Positions 34,801-44,064 of a stretch of 64,000 bases of DNA are shown here, one piece after another. Within the stretch, counting starts at the first letter, position 1. Every line of letters starts with the position of its first letter. Made by a program: the position numbers and the translations under genes. This DNA comes from an uncultured Sedimentitalea sp. GTDB lineage: Bacteria > Pseudomonadota > Alphaproteobacteria > Rhodobacterales > Rhodobacteraceae. The DNA is taken from positions 620,001-684,000 of the forward strand of contig CANNGH010000001.1 in assembly GCA_947504115.1 (NCBI GenBank), in the 5' to 3' direction. The notes under the pieces are model-generated. The model was not told where the DNA came from, did not search any database, and worked only from the letters and a program-made list of their open reading frames with translations.

Positions 34801-37614
34801 ATGGTCCAGTTGTCCCGACGTGGTTTTTTGAAATCCGCCGCATCCTCGATCGTCGCCGTTCACGTCATTCCGTTGCACAAGGCACTGGCCGAGTTGCAAT
34901 CGGCGCCGCAGCATCAGCCGCCGAACTGGATACGCGACGGGAAGATCCGGTTCCGGCAGGACGGCATTCCCAAGGTCACCGGCAACAAGGTCTTCGCCAT
35001 CGACATCCGCGCCCGCGACATGCCCGGTTGGCCGGACACGCAATCGCACGCCCTGCTGTTGCGGGCCGACCGCGCCGACCGCCGCTTCGAGGGCGTCAAC
35101 CTTGCGGTCCTGCCCGAGGATCTGCGCCCGGACGCGCTTGTGACCGATGCGGAGGTGCAGCGGGACAACGTGAGCATGACCGAGGAGGATTTCTACGGTC
35201 GTCTGCTGTTGCCGGCGGGCGAGGCGCCGCGTTACCTCGGCCAGCCGGTCGCGCTGCTGATCTATCACGATTATGCGCGCTTTCGGCGGGCCCGACGCCG
35301 GTTGCAGTTCAACCCCGATGCCCTGAAATACGGCGACCCGGTCAAATTGCCCGATCTGGCACCCTATGGCGGCGCGCGCTATGTGCGCATCGGCGGTGAC
35401 ACTCCCGACGCGCCCGACCGGTTCTCCCCGCTGGCCGATACCACGGTTTTCGCGAATTTCGATCAGGGAAACTCGCCCTGGCCGCCGGCTGACCCGGATG
35501 GAGACGCGGGTGCGCGTGCCATGGCCCATGCCGCCGCGCTGCGCGAGGAATTGCAGAACCCGCCCGACGGCTGGAGCGTCTACAAGGGCCGCTATCGCTC
35601 GCAATATGTGGATCCGGCCGCGCTGGAGCCGGACAACGGCAATGCCTGGTATGATCCCGACAAGGGCGCGCTGCATATCGTGGTGGGCACGCAATCGCCG
35701 TTCACCAATGCCGATCACATCGAAAAGATGGTGAAACGCAGCCGTTTCGATCTTTCCGAACTCAGGCTGCATCCCGGCTATACCGTGGGATATGGCCAGA
35801 AGGAACACCACGTCCTGCCCTATTACGTCGCCCTGGCCGCGCTATACGGCGAGGGGCGGCCGGTGCGGCTGGCGCTGGACCGCTATTCGCATTTTCAGGG
35901 CGCGATCAAGCGGCATCCGATCGATACCGAGATGACGCTGGCGGTGGAACGCGAAACCGGACTGTTCCAGTCGCTGGCGGCGGATCTGCGCGCCAATGGC
36001 GGCGGCACCAAGAATTTCAGCCCCTCAGTCGGGCAGGTGGCGGCCACGGCTTTGCAGGGCATCCATTACTTTCCCAAATCCGATCTCTCGGTTCAGGTCG
36101 ATGCCTCGCGCGCGCCCAATGCCGCATCGATGCGCGGCTATGGCACGCTGCAATCCATGGTGGCGTTCGAATTGCTGGTCGATGAGGTCGCCGGCGATCT
36201 GGGCATCGATCCCATCGAATTGCGGCGGCGCAACCTGATGCACAGCGGCATGAAGAACACCCAAGGCGCGATCCCCGCCGGTACCATGCGCGCGGGCGAA
36301 CTGCTGGACGCGGCGCAGGCCGATCCGCTCTGGACCGGGCGGGCCGAGCGCAAGCAACAGTTCGAGTCCGACAATCCCGGCTATCGCTACGGCGTGGGCG
36401 TGTCCTGCGTGCAGAAGGATTACGGCACCGGGGCCGAGGCGGCTCTCGTCCAGCTTGAGATCACGCCTGACGGTGAATTGCACATGCGCCATGTCGCGTC
36501 GGAAATCGGCTGCGGGTCGACCACCTCGCAGATGCTGATGACGCAGCGGCATCTCGGCCGCTACGCCGACCGGGTGGATTTCGCCGTCACCGATTGGCCC
36601 AGCCTGCCGCTGCACAGCAGGGACCAGCCCTATACCATATCGCAGGAGGATCAGGACCGGCGCGCGCAGGATCCGCATTGGGTGCCGCGCATCACCTCGC
36701 CGCGCAGCGCGTCAAATTCCGCCTATTATTTCAGTCACGCCACGACCGAGGCCGCGCGGCTGCTGTTCGAACTGGGGCTGTGGCAGGCGGCGCTGAGCTT
36801 CTGGCAGGAGGGGATCGGCGGCGGCCAGGCCGGGCCGCTGGCCGTGCGCCGGGACGAGGCCGAGTGGCGCGACGGGCATCTGGTGGCCGGTGCGTTGCAG
36901 CCGCTGCCCTTCGCCGATCTGGCGCGCCGCGCGCACGAGCGCGGGCTGATCACCGGCGTGACGGTGCACACCTTCAACCGCTGGGCCTGGGCCACTGCCG
37001 AATTCGAGGTGGACGGCACGCCTGTCTCCGGCGCGATCGACGCGCTGTCGGTGAAATGGGGCGAGGGCGCGGACGCCGCCAAAAAGGCCCGCATGAGCGA
37101 TGGCGGCTATGCCTTCCAGCCCCGCCGACAGGTCGAATATCCGCCGGTGCAGCGCAACAATGCCTCGGTGGTCTATTACGCGCCGGTGGCGACGATGGTG
37201 GAACTGTCGGTCAATACCGGCTCGGGCGAGGTGCAGATCCTGTCGCACAAATCCTGGATGGAATGCGGCAACATGATCGTGCCCGAACTGGTCTCGGGGC
37301 AGTTGCAGGGCGGGATCGCCATGGGCATCGGCCATGCGCTTTATGAGGAATTGCCGCTTTACGAAGACGGGCCGGGCAACGGGACGTGGAACTTCAACCG
37401 GTATCGGCTGCCGCGCGCGCGCGATGTCGCCGTCTGGTCGCAGCAGGGCGAGGTGATAGCGCCACTGTCGGCCACCGATCCGCCCAAGGGCATCGCCGAG
37501 GTGGTGATGATTCCGGTGGTCTCGGCGATCTGCAACGCCGTCCACGACGCGACCGGCAAGCGGTTTCACGAAACCCCGCTGACGGCCGAGCGGATCAAGG
37601 AGGTGCTGGCATGA
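34801..37614 (+). CDS. Tat-exported molybdenum hydroxylase, large subunit (aldehyde/xanthine dehydrogenase family)
   Basis: A 937-residue molybdopterin-binding subunit of the xanthine oxidase family. The N-terminus has a twin-arginine signal (LSRRGFLKSAASS), so it is periplasmic. KVTGNKVFAID marks the hammerhead domain. Moco-binding segments include NAASMRGYGTLQ, EIGCGSTTSQ and SASNSAYYF. The usual KGxGE catalytic motif reads KGIAE, with E900 as the candidate catalytic base. It overlaps the 2Fe-2S subunit gene (ATGA), followed by a triheme cytochrome, as in membrane-bound aldehyde dehydrogenases. Aldehyde or N-heterocycle substrates are possible. Confidence 0.87.
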   Translation: MVQLSRRGFLKSAASSIVAVHVIPLHKALAELQSAPQHQPPNWIRDGKIRFRQDGIPKVTGNKVFAIDIRARDMPGWPDTQSHALLLRADRADRRFEGVNLAVLPEDLRPDALVTDAEVQRDNVSMTEEDFYGRLLLPAGEAPRYLGQPVALLIYHDYARFRRARRRLQFNPDALKYGDPVKLPDLAPYGGARYVRIGGDTPDAPDRFSPLADTTVFANFDQGNSPWPPADPDGDAGARAMAHAAALREELQNPPDGWSVYKGRYRSQYVDPAALEPDNGNAWYDPDKGALHIVVGTQSPFTNADHIEKMVKRSRFDLSELRLHPGYTVGYGQKEHHVLPYYVALAALYGEGRPVRLALDRYSHFQGAIKRHPIDTEMTLAVERETGLFQSLAADLRANGGGTKNFSPSVGQVAATALQGIHYFPKSDLSVQVDASRAPNAASMRGYGTLQSMVAFELLVDEVAGDLGIDPIELRRRNLMHSGMKNTQGAIPAGTMRAGELLDAAQADPLWTGRAERKQQFESDNPGYRYGVGVSCVQKDYGTGAEAALVQLEITPDGELHMRHVASEIGCGSTTSQMLMTQRHLGRYADRVDFAVTDWPSLPLHSRDQPYTISQEDQDRRAQDPHWVPRITSPRSASNSAYYFSHATTEAARLLFELGLWQAALSFWQEGIGGGQAGPLAVRRDEAEWRDGHLVAGALQPLPFADLARRAHERGLITGVTVHTFNRWAWATAEFEVDGTPVSGAIDALSVKWGEGADAAKKARMSDGGYAFQPRRQVEYPPVQRNNASVVYYAPVATMVELSVNTGSGEVQILSHKSWMECGNMIVPELVSGQLQGGIAMGIGHALYEELPLYEDGPGNGTWNFNRYRLPRARDVAVWSQQGEVIAPLSATDPPKGIAEVVMIPVVSAICNAVHDATGKRFHETPLTAERIKEVLA

Positions 37615-38180
37615 GCGAGCGCATGTTGTCCGTCACGATGCAGATCAACGGCGAAAAGGTCGGCCCCGCCGATCTGCCCGAGGATCTGATGTTGCTGGAA
37701 TACCTTCAGGAATATCTGAACCTGACCGGCACCCGCTATGGCTGCGGGCAGGGGGTCTGCCATGCCTGCGCGGTGATCCACGACGCTCCCGGCGGCCCCG
37801 AGGTGGTGCCCGCCTGCATCACCGGCGTGGCCTGGGCCAACGGGCGCAGCTTTCGCACCGTCGAGGGCCACGCCACGCGCGACATCGATGGAAACGTGAC
37901 GCAGCTATCGGCGGTGCAGCAGGCATTTCTGGACCATTTCTCGTTCCAGTGCAGCTATTGCACCCCGGGCTTCGTGGCCGCTGCCACCGCGCTTGTCGAA
38001 CGGCTGCAATCGGCGCCGGTTGCGCGCGAGGATGTCGAGGATGTCGTGCTGGAAGCGCTGAACGACAACATCTGCCGCTGCACCGGCTATGTGCGATACC
38101 TTGAGGCGACGCGCGACGTGATCCTCAACACCCCCGGCCTGACCACTGGGCAGGTCGCCAGCCGCGACACCGCGACATGA
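37611..38180 (+). CDS. 2Fe-2S subunit of the molybdenum hydroxylase
   Basis: A 189-residue protein with two 2Fe-2S clusters. The plant-type motif is YGCGQGVCHACAV plus a downstream Cys in VVPACITGV. The helical-domain motif is CSYCTPGF with CRCTGY. The cluster segment has His where most relatives have Gly (CHAC versus CGAC). It passes electrons from the Moco to the following cytochrome. Start and stop overlap its neighbours by 4 bp. It lacks its own signal and probably hitch-hikes through Tat with the large subunit. Confidence 0.92.
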   Translation: MSERMLSVTMQINGEKVGPADLPEDLMLLEYLQEYLNLTGTRYGCGQGVCHACAVIHDAPGGPEVVPACITGVAWANGRSFRTVEGHATRDIDGNVTQLSAVQQAFLDHFSFQCSYCTPGFVAAATALVERLQSAPVAREDVEDVVLEALNDNICRCTGYVRYLEATRDVILNTPGLTTGQVASRDTAT

Positions 38181-39457
38181 GGCGGGCGCTGCTGATCCTG
38201 GCCGGGTTGCTGGCATTTGTCGCTATCGCGGCGGTGATCGTCTATGTCGCCTTCACCGGCCCCGGCGAAATCCCGCCCGCCAGCCGCGATCTGGCAAACC
38301 TGTCCGCCGAGGAACGCGCGGAGATGGCGCAGGCGGGCGAATACGTGGCCCGCACCGGCGATTGCGTGGCCTGCCACAAATCGCCCGACGGCCTGTCGCT
38401 GGCGGGCGGCACGCCGATGGAAACGCCCTTCGGCACGATCTTTGGCAGCAACATCACCCCGTCGCGCGATCATGGTATCGCCGGATACAGTGCCGACGAT
38501 CTCTACCGCGTGATGGTTTACGGCATCGCGCCCGGCGGCACGCACCTGTACCCGGCGATGCCCTATACCTCGTATCACGCGATCTCGCGCGCCGATAACG
38601 ACGCGCTCTGGGTCTGGCTGATGGCGCAGGAACCGGTCGAGCGGCCCAACCGGCCGGCCGAGTTGATCTTTCCGTTCAACCTGCGCCCGCTGCTGGGGTT
38701 CTGGAACCTGGTCTATCGCCCCGATCCGCCGGACCAGCCGGTCGCCGGCGTCACCGCGCCGCAGGAGGATCAAGTGGCGCGGGGGCGTTACCTGGTCGAG
38801 GTGCTGGGCCATTGCAGCGAATGCCATACGCCGCGCAACCTGGCCTATGCCCGCAAACCCGATGCACACCTTCAGGGCAATGTGATCGAGGATGCGCTGG
38901 CCCCCGACATCACGCCGGCCGGACTGGCGCGGCGGGGCTGGAACACGCAGGATCTGGAGCGGTTCCTTGGCCAGGGCCTGTCACCACAGGGGGTGATGAC
39001 CTTCCGCATGTTCCCGGTACTCAGCCATTCGACGAAATACATGACGCCCGAGGATATCGCGGCTGTCGCCGCCTATCTGATGCAAGACGCACCCGCACCG
39101 ACGCCGCCCGAACCACGCCCCGAGGCGATCGCCGGAAATGCCGAGGGTCACGCCCTTTATCTTGGCCTTTGCGCCGGGTGTCATGGTGCAGACGGTGAAG
39201 GACAGCCCTATGGCTCGGTTCCGATGCGCACGAATACCAGCGCGATGTTCGACGATCCGCTGAACCTCGTGCGGATCATCCGCGAGGGCATCCCGGCCCG
39301 GCATCTGACCGGATATCAGCGCATGCAGGAAATGCCCGCCTTCGTCGACCGGTTGAGCGACGGGGAACTGACGGCGCTGGTCAATTACCTGCGGCAGCGC
39401 TGGGGCGGTCACGAGCAGGCGCTTTCGGCGGATGAGGTCACGCAAACGCCGGGCTGA
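38177..39457 (+). CDS. Triheme cytochrome c, electron acceptor of the dehydrogenase
   Basis: A 426-residue membrane-anchored cytochrome with one N-terminal helix (about 4-25). Three CxxCH sites are present: CVACH (C63-H67), CSECH and CAGCH. The three-domain layout with an N-terminal anchor matches cytochrome subunits of alcohol, gluconate and aldehyde dehydrogenases. It should carry electrons from the periplasmic molybdoenzyme to the membrane, here probably to the caa3 oxidase encoded next. The GTT-free 56-bp gap before coxB has a GGGGAGG ribosome-binding site. Confidence 0.92.
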   Translation: MRRALLILAGLLAFVAIAAVIVYVAFTGPGEIPPASRDLANLSAEERAEMAQAGEYVARTGDCVACHKSPDGLSLAGGTPMETPFGTIFGSNITPSRDHGIAGYSADDLYRVMVYGIAPGGTHLYPAMPYTSYHAISRADNDALWVWLMAQEPVERPNRPAELIFPFNLRPLLGFWNLVYRPDPPDQPVAGVTAPQEDQVARGRYLVEVLGHCSECHTPRNLAYARKPDAHLQGNVIEDALAPDITPAGLARRGWNTQDLERFLGQGLSPQGVMTFRMFPVLSHSTKYMTPEDIAAVAAYLMQDAPAPTPPEPRPEAIAGNAEGHALYLGLCAGCHGADGEGQPYGSVPMRTNTSAMFDDPLNLVRIIREGIPARHLTGYQRMQEMPAFVDRLSDGELTALVNYLRQRWGGHEQALSADEVTQTPG

Positions 39458-39513
39458 GACCCCGGCCAATGGAACGCCGCGCCGCCCATGCGCGGACGCC
39501 AGTGGGGAGGTCG

Positions 39514-40530
39514 ATGGAACCCACCGAACGGGACAGGGACAGGGTGCTTCCCGGCGCAAGGGCCGGGTCGGTCCTGCTCGGGCTGTCGATGTTGGCGGCC
39601 TGCGAGGGGCGGCAATCGGTGCTGGCCCCCGCCGGAGCGGATGCGCGAGTGCTGGGCGATCTGTTCATGGTGATGCTGGTCGGCGCGGTTGTCCTGTGGC
39701 TGTCGGTGAACGGCCTGTTCTTCTACGTCACCCGGATCAATCCCGCCGCCCTGTCGAAACGGTTCGCCAACGGGCTGATCGTTGGCGGTGGCCTGCTGTT
39801 GCCCTCGGTCGTGCTGGCCGGGCTGCTGGGCTATGGCCTGTCGATCATGCCGGACCAGCGCGCGCCGGGCGACGGGCTGACCCTGCGCGTGCGCGGCGAA
39901 CAATGGTGGTGGCGGGTGGAATACTGGCCCGAGGGTGCCGACGCTCCGATCGTTTCGGCAAACGAAATCCGCCTGCCGGTCGGACAGCGGGCCGACATCC
40001 TGCTGGATTCCGCCCGCGTGATCCATTCCTTCTGGATCCCCGCGCTGGGCGGCAAGATGGACATGTTTCCGGGTCGGGAAACCCGGCTGTCGCTTCACCC
40101 CGAAAAACCGGGACGCTATCGCGGTCAATGCGCCGAGTTCTGCGGCACCAGCCATGCGCTGATGGCGTTCGAGGCGGTGGCGATGCCGCCCGAGGCGTTC
40201 GATGCGTGGCTTCGCCAGCAGGAAGCGCCCGCCGCCGCGCCCGCCACAGCGCAGGGCCAACGCGGCGCACGCATCTTCGCGCGCGAGGGCTGCGGCGCCT
40301 GCCATACCGTCCGCGGCACCAAGGCGCGCGGGCTGGTGGGGCCGGACCTGACCCATGTTGGCAGCCGCCTGTCGCTGGGCGCGGGGACGCTGGGCACCAC
40401 GCTCGCGGATTACGAGACATGGATCGCCCATACCGGCACCGTCAAACCCGAGGTGGAAATGCCCGCCTATGACCATCTCGATCCTGCCGACCGCGCCGAT
40501 CTGGCGCATTACCTGAAGGCGCTGGAATGA
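39514..40530 (+). CDS. coxB: Cytochrome caa3 oxidase subunit II with heme c domain
   Basis: A 338-residue lipoprotein-type subunit II. The lipobox ends at C30 (MLAAC). Two membrane helices (about 48-72 and 88-112) precede the CuA domain with ligands H171, C206, C210, H214 and M217. A C-terminal cytochrome c domain has CGACH (C260-H264), which defines caa3 type. It accepts electrons from cytochromes c and passes them to subunit I. The ATG at 39514 has GGGGAGG upstream; an ATG at 39469 is less likely. The stop overlaps coxA. Confidence 0.93.
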   Translation: MEPTERDRDRVLPGARAGSVLLGLSMLAACEGRQSVLAPAGADARVLGDLFMVMLVGAVVLWLSVNGLFFYVTRINPAALSKRFANGLIVGGGLLLPSVVLAGLLGYGLSIMPDQRAPGDGLTLRVRGEQWWWRVEYWPEGADAPIVSANEIRLPVGQRADILLDSARVIHSFWIPALGGKMDMFPGRETRLSLHPEKPGRYRGQCAEFCGTSHALMAFEAVAMPPEAFDAWLRQQEAPAAAPATAQGQRGARIFAREGCGACHTVRGTKARGLVGPDLTHVGSRLSLGAGTLGTTLADYETWIAHTGTVKPEVEMPAYDHLDPADRADLAHYLKALE

Positions 40531-43085
40531 GCGACCGCCGCGACATGGCCCCCGAAGGCCCCTATCCCCCGACCGACGCCATGCTGGCCGAAAAGGTGCC
40601 GCAGAACGTGCAAAAGCGGCAGGCGGAAGAATTGCGCGCCGCATGGGCGCCGCCCAAGGGCTGGCGCTATCCCACCGCTGTCAACAACAGCGAGGTGGGG
40701 CTGTGGTATGCGCTTACCGCCTTCGGCTTCATGCTGCTGGCGGGGGTGCTGGCGCTGGCGATGCGGCTGCAACTGGCGGTGCCCGGGAACGACGTGCTGT
40801 CGGCGGACCGTTTCAACCAGTTCTTCACCATGCACGGCTCGGCCATGATGTTCCTTTTCGCGGTGCCGATGTTCGAGGCTATCGCCATCCTGATCCTGCC
40901 CGCGTTTCTGGGCGGGCGCGACATGCCGTTTCCGCGCCTGTCGGCCTTCGGGTTCTGGTGCTTCGTGATCGGCGGCACCTTTGTCATGGGCTCGCTGTTG
41001 TTCAATGTTGCGCCCACGGCTGGATGGTTCATGTATCCGCCGCTGGCCACGCAGGACGAGGGGCCGGGCAGCGATATCTGGCTGCTGGGTCTCAGCTTCA
41101 TCGAGATCGCCTCGATCGCCGCCGCCGTCGAACTGATCGTCGGCGCGCTGAAATGCCGGCCCCCCGGCATGCGCGTCAACATCATGCCGCTTTACGCGTG
41201 GTATGTGCTGGTGGTGGGCGGCATGATCCTGTTCGCCTTTCCGCCGCTGATCGCCGGGGATTTCCTGTTCGAGCTTGAGCGCAGTTTCGACTGGCCGTTC
41301 TTCGATCCGACGCGGGGCGGCGATCCGATGCTGTGGCAGCACCTGTTCTGGATCTTCGGACATCCCGAGGTCTATATCGTCTTCCTGCCCTCGATCGCCA
41401 TTGCCGCGATGGTGGTGCCCACCGTCGCGCAGCGCCCCATCGTCGGCTACAGCTGGATCGTGCTGAGCGCTGTCGGCACCGGGTTCCTCAGCTTCGGCCT
41501 CTGGGTGCATCACATGTTCACCACGGGGCTGCCCAATATCAGCCTGGGGTTCTTCTCGGCGGCAAGCGAGGCGGTGGTGATCCCCACCGGCATCCAGCTG
41601 CTCGCCTTCGCCGCGACGCTGATCGCGGGCCGCGTGAGGATGAGCCTGCCGATGCTCTGGATCGCCGGGGCGCTGGCGATCTTCACCGCCGGGGGACTGA
41701 CCGGCGTGATGATCGGCATCGCGCCGTTCGACTGGCAGGTGCATGACACCTATTTCATCGTCGCGCATCTGCATTACGTGTTGTTCGGAGGCATGGTCCT
41801 GCCGGTGATCGGCGGCGTCTATTACTTCTATCCGTTCATCCGCAAGAAGATGTTGTCGGACCGTCTGGGCCGCTGGGCCTTCTGGCTGATCTTCACCGGT
41901 GTCAACGTCACCTTCCTGCCGATGCACCTGACCGGGCTGCTGGGCATGCCGCGCCGGGTGTTCACCTATTCCGACGGGATGGGCTGGGGCTGGCTGAACC
42001 TGATCTCGACCGTCGGGGCCTTTGTCATCGCTGCCGGATTCGCCGTCTTCGTCTGGGATCTGCTGCGGCCCAAGGGCAGCCAGCCCCGGATAGCGCGCAA
42101 CCCATGGGATGCGGGCACCCTGGAATGGAGCCATGACGTGCCCGAGGAATACTGGGGCGCGCGCTCGATCCCGCATATCACGTCGCGCTATCCGCTCTGG
42201 GACGACAAAGGGCTGGTCGAGAGGATGGATGCCGGGCGCTATTACCTGCCCGACAGCCCGCACGGCCACCGCGAAACGCTTGTCACCAGCGTGATCGACG
42301 CGACGCCGGAACTGGCGCAGCGTGTCACCGGCCCGACATGGATCACGCTCTGGGCGGCGGCGTTCACCGGCGGCGCGTTCATCTTTCCCACCTTCCACAT
42401 GTATCCGCCCGCCATTATCTGCGCCGCCTTCGCGATCGTGTGCATCGTCTATTGGCTCTGGACCGCCACCGCGCGCCCGCCCGCACACGAGATGCGAGAT
42501 GCCGGGCTGGGCCTGCGCCTGCCGACCTATGCCTCGGGGCCCAAGGCGGTGGGGTGGTGGGCGGTCTGGATCACCATGCTGGGCGATGCCACGGCCTTTG
42601 CCAGCGTGGTTTTCGGGTTCTTCTTCTATTGGACCGCCAAGGCCGATTTCCCGCCCGAAGGCGCGCAACATGCCGCTGCCGGTTGGGTGGCGCTGGCCAC
42701 GCTGGCGCTGGTTTTGTCGTGGGCGCTGACGCTGGGTGCGCGGGAATGGAACCGGGCGGGCCGTGTCGCGGCTGCGCGCGCCGCGCTGGTCGCCGCGCCG
42801 GTGCTGGCGGCAGGCGGCGCGGGCGCGCTGATCCTGTCGGTTCTGGACCTCACGCCCTCCGCGCATGTCTATCCAGCCTTGATGTGGGCGCTGATGGTCT
42901 GGGTTTCGGCACATGCGCTGGTCGGCATCATCATGCAGCTTTACTGTTTGGCCGGCAGTTTCGCCGGCAAGCTGACGCCGCGCTATGATGCGGATCTGTG
43001 GAACGTGACGCTGTTCTGGCATTTCCTGTGCCTGACCGCGCTGGTGGCGGGGGCGGTCATCGGCCTTGCCCCGAGGGTGCTGTGA
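40527..43085 (+). CDS. coxA: Cytochrome c oxidase subunit I-subunit III fusion
   Basis: An 852-residue fusion. The subunit I part (about 50-560) has heme a ligands H103 and H416, heme a3 ligand H414, CuB ligands H279, H328 and H329, and Y283 for the His-Tyr crosslink (GHPEVY). A loop leads to a subunit III part (about 590-852) with several membrane helices. CoxA-CoxC fusions occur in some caa3-type oxidases. It is the proton-pumping site of O2 reduction. It overlaps coxB and the next gene by 1-4 bp. Confidence 0.94.
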   Translation: MSDRRDMAPEGPYPPTDAMLAEKVPQNVQKRQAEELRAAWAPPKGWRYPTAVNNSEVGLWYALTAFGFMLLAGVLALAMRLQLAVPGNDVLSADRFNQFFTMHGSAMMFLFAVPMFEAIAILILPAFLGGRDMPFPRLSAFGFWCFVIGGTFVMGSLLFNVAPTAGWFMYPPLATQDEGPGSDIWLLGLSFIEIASIAAAVELIVGALKCRPPGMRVNIMPLYAWYVLVVGGMILFAFPPLIAGDFLFELERSFDWPFFDPTRGGDPMLWQHLFWIFGHPEVYIVFLPSIAIAAMVVPTVAQRPIVGYSWIVLSAVGTGFLSFGLWVHHMFTTGLPNISLGFFSAASEAVVIPTGIQLLAFAATLIAGRVRMSLPMLWIAGALAIFTAGGLTGVMIGIAPFDWQVHDTYFIVAHLHYVLFGGMVLPVIGGVYYFYPFIRKKMLSDRLGRWAFWLIFTGVNVTFLPMHLTGLLGMPRRVFTYSDGMGWGWLNLISTVGAFVIAAGFAVFVWDLLRPKGSQPRIARNPWDAGTLEWSHDVPEEYWGARSIPHITSRYPLWDDKGLVERMDAGRYYLPDSPHGHRETLVTSVIDATPELAQRVTGPTWITLWAAAFTGGAFIFPTFHMYPPAIICAAFAIVCIVYWLWTATARPPAHEMRDAGLGLRLPTYASGPKAVGWWAVWITMLGDATAFASVVFGFFFYWTAKADFPPEGAQHAAAGWVALATLALVLSWALTLGAREWNRAGRVAAARAALVAAPVLAAGGAGALILSVLDLTPSAHVYPALMWALMVWVSAHALVGIIMQLYCLAGSFAGKLTPRYDADLWNVTLFWHFLCLTALVAGAVIGLAPRVL

Positions 43086-43489
43086 TGGCCGAACACCAAC
43101 CCGCCCCCGACGAGGAGCGCCGCGAATTCCGCGAGGAGCGCGAGAGCCTGTGGCGCATCACCCTGGCCCCGGCCACATGGGCCGTGCATTTCGTGATCTG
43201 TTACGCCGCCGCGGCGGTGGTCTGCGCCAAAGCGCCGGATTCAATCGGCACATTGCGTCTCGGCATCGGCGCGCTGACCCTGCTGGCGCTGGGGCTGATC
43301 GGCTGGCTGGGCTGGCGGGCCTGGGTGCAATGGGATGTGCGCACGACCGGCGATTACCGCAACCCGCTGGGCGAGGCCGAGGACCGTCACCAGTTTCTCG
43401 GCCACGCCGCGGTGTTGCTGTCGGTGATTTCGGCTCTGGGCGTCCTCTATGTCGCCTTGCCCGCGCTGTTCATCCGGAGTTGCGGATGA
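43085..43489 (+). CDS. Small membrane protein of the caa3 cluster
   Basis: A 134-residue protein with a charged N-terminus (EERREFREERESL) and three predicted helices (about 29-50, 55-80, 103-130). It is unlike subunit IV proteins I can name, but small membrane proteins of this kind sit beside ctaG in caa3 clusters. It overlaps coxA by 1 bp and ctaG by 4 bp, so it is very probably part of the oxidase or its assembly. Confidence 0.78.
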   Translation: MAEHQPAPDEERREFREERESLWRITLAPATWAVHFVICYAAAAVVCAKAPDSIGTLRLGIGALTLLALGLIGWLGWRAWVQWDVRTTGDYRNPLGEAEDRHQFLGHAAVLLSVISALGVLYVALPALFIRSCG

Positions 43490-44064
43490 GGCGTGCGGCT
43501 TTCATATCCGCCGTGGCTCTGGCCGCGATCTTCTGGACCGCGCCGCTGGCGCGCTGGCTGGGGGCCGAGTTCGCGGCCCACATGCTGCGCCACATGATGC
43601 TTGTCGCCGTGATCGCACCGCTTCTGGTCATCGGTGCGCCGCGTCTGTCCGACCGGCTGGCGATCTCGCCGCTGCTGGCGGCGGCGGTCGAATTCGCGGT
43701 GGTCTGGGCCTGGCATCTGCCGGGGGCGCACGGGCTGGCTTTCCTTTCGGGGCCGGGTTTCGTCGCCGAACAGGGCAGCTTCCTGCTGGCGGGCGTGCTG
43801 GTCTGGGCCGGGTGTCTGCGCGCGCCGCAGCCGCTGGCGGGGGCGGGCGGGCTGCTTTTGACCTCGATGCACATGACGCTGCTGGGGGCATTGCTGGTGC
43901 TGGCGCCGCGCGACCTTTACGCCGAGATCTGCGGCACCGCGCCGGATCTCACGGGGCAGCAAATAGGCGGCCTCCTGATGCTGGCGATCGGCACGCCGAT
44001 CTATCTGGTCGCCGGGCTGATGCTGACGGCGCGGGCGCTGAATCCGGCGCAGGTGCAGCCATGA
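43486..44064 (+). CDS. ctaG: Cytochrome c oxidase assembly protein, CtaG/Caa3 type
   Basis: A 192-residue membrane protein of the caa3_CtaG family, with about six helices and histidines in HMLRHMMLV, WAWHLPGAHG and TSMHMTLLGALL typical of this group. It helps assemble the copper sites of caa3-type oxidases. It is shorter than Bacillus CtaG (about 300). The start overlaps the upstream small membrane protein, and the stop overlaps the next cytochrome gene. Confidence 0.85.
   Translation: MRRAAFISAVALAAIFWTAPLARWLGAEFAAHMLRHMMLVAVIAPLLVIGAPRLSDRLAISPLLAAAVEFAVVWAWHLPGAHGLAFLSGPGFVAEQGSFLLAGVLVWAGCLRAPQPLAGAGGLLLTSMHMTLLGALLVLAPRDLYAEICGTAPDLTGQQIGGLLMLAIGTPIYLVAGLMLTARALNPAQVQP

Noticed and set aside
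40509-43022. An 837-codon minus-strand frame opposite coxA
   Set aside because: Low-complexity, Arg/Gln/His-rich translation with no motifs; coxA carries all catalytic ligands on the plus strand.
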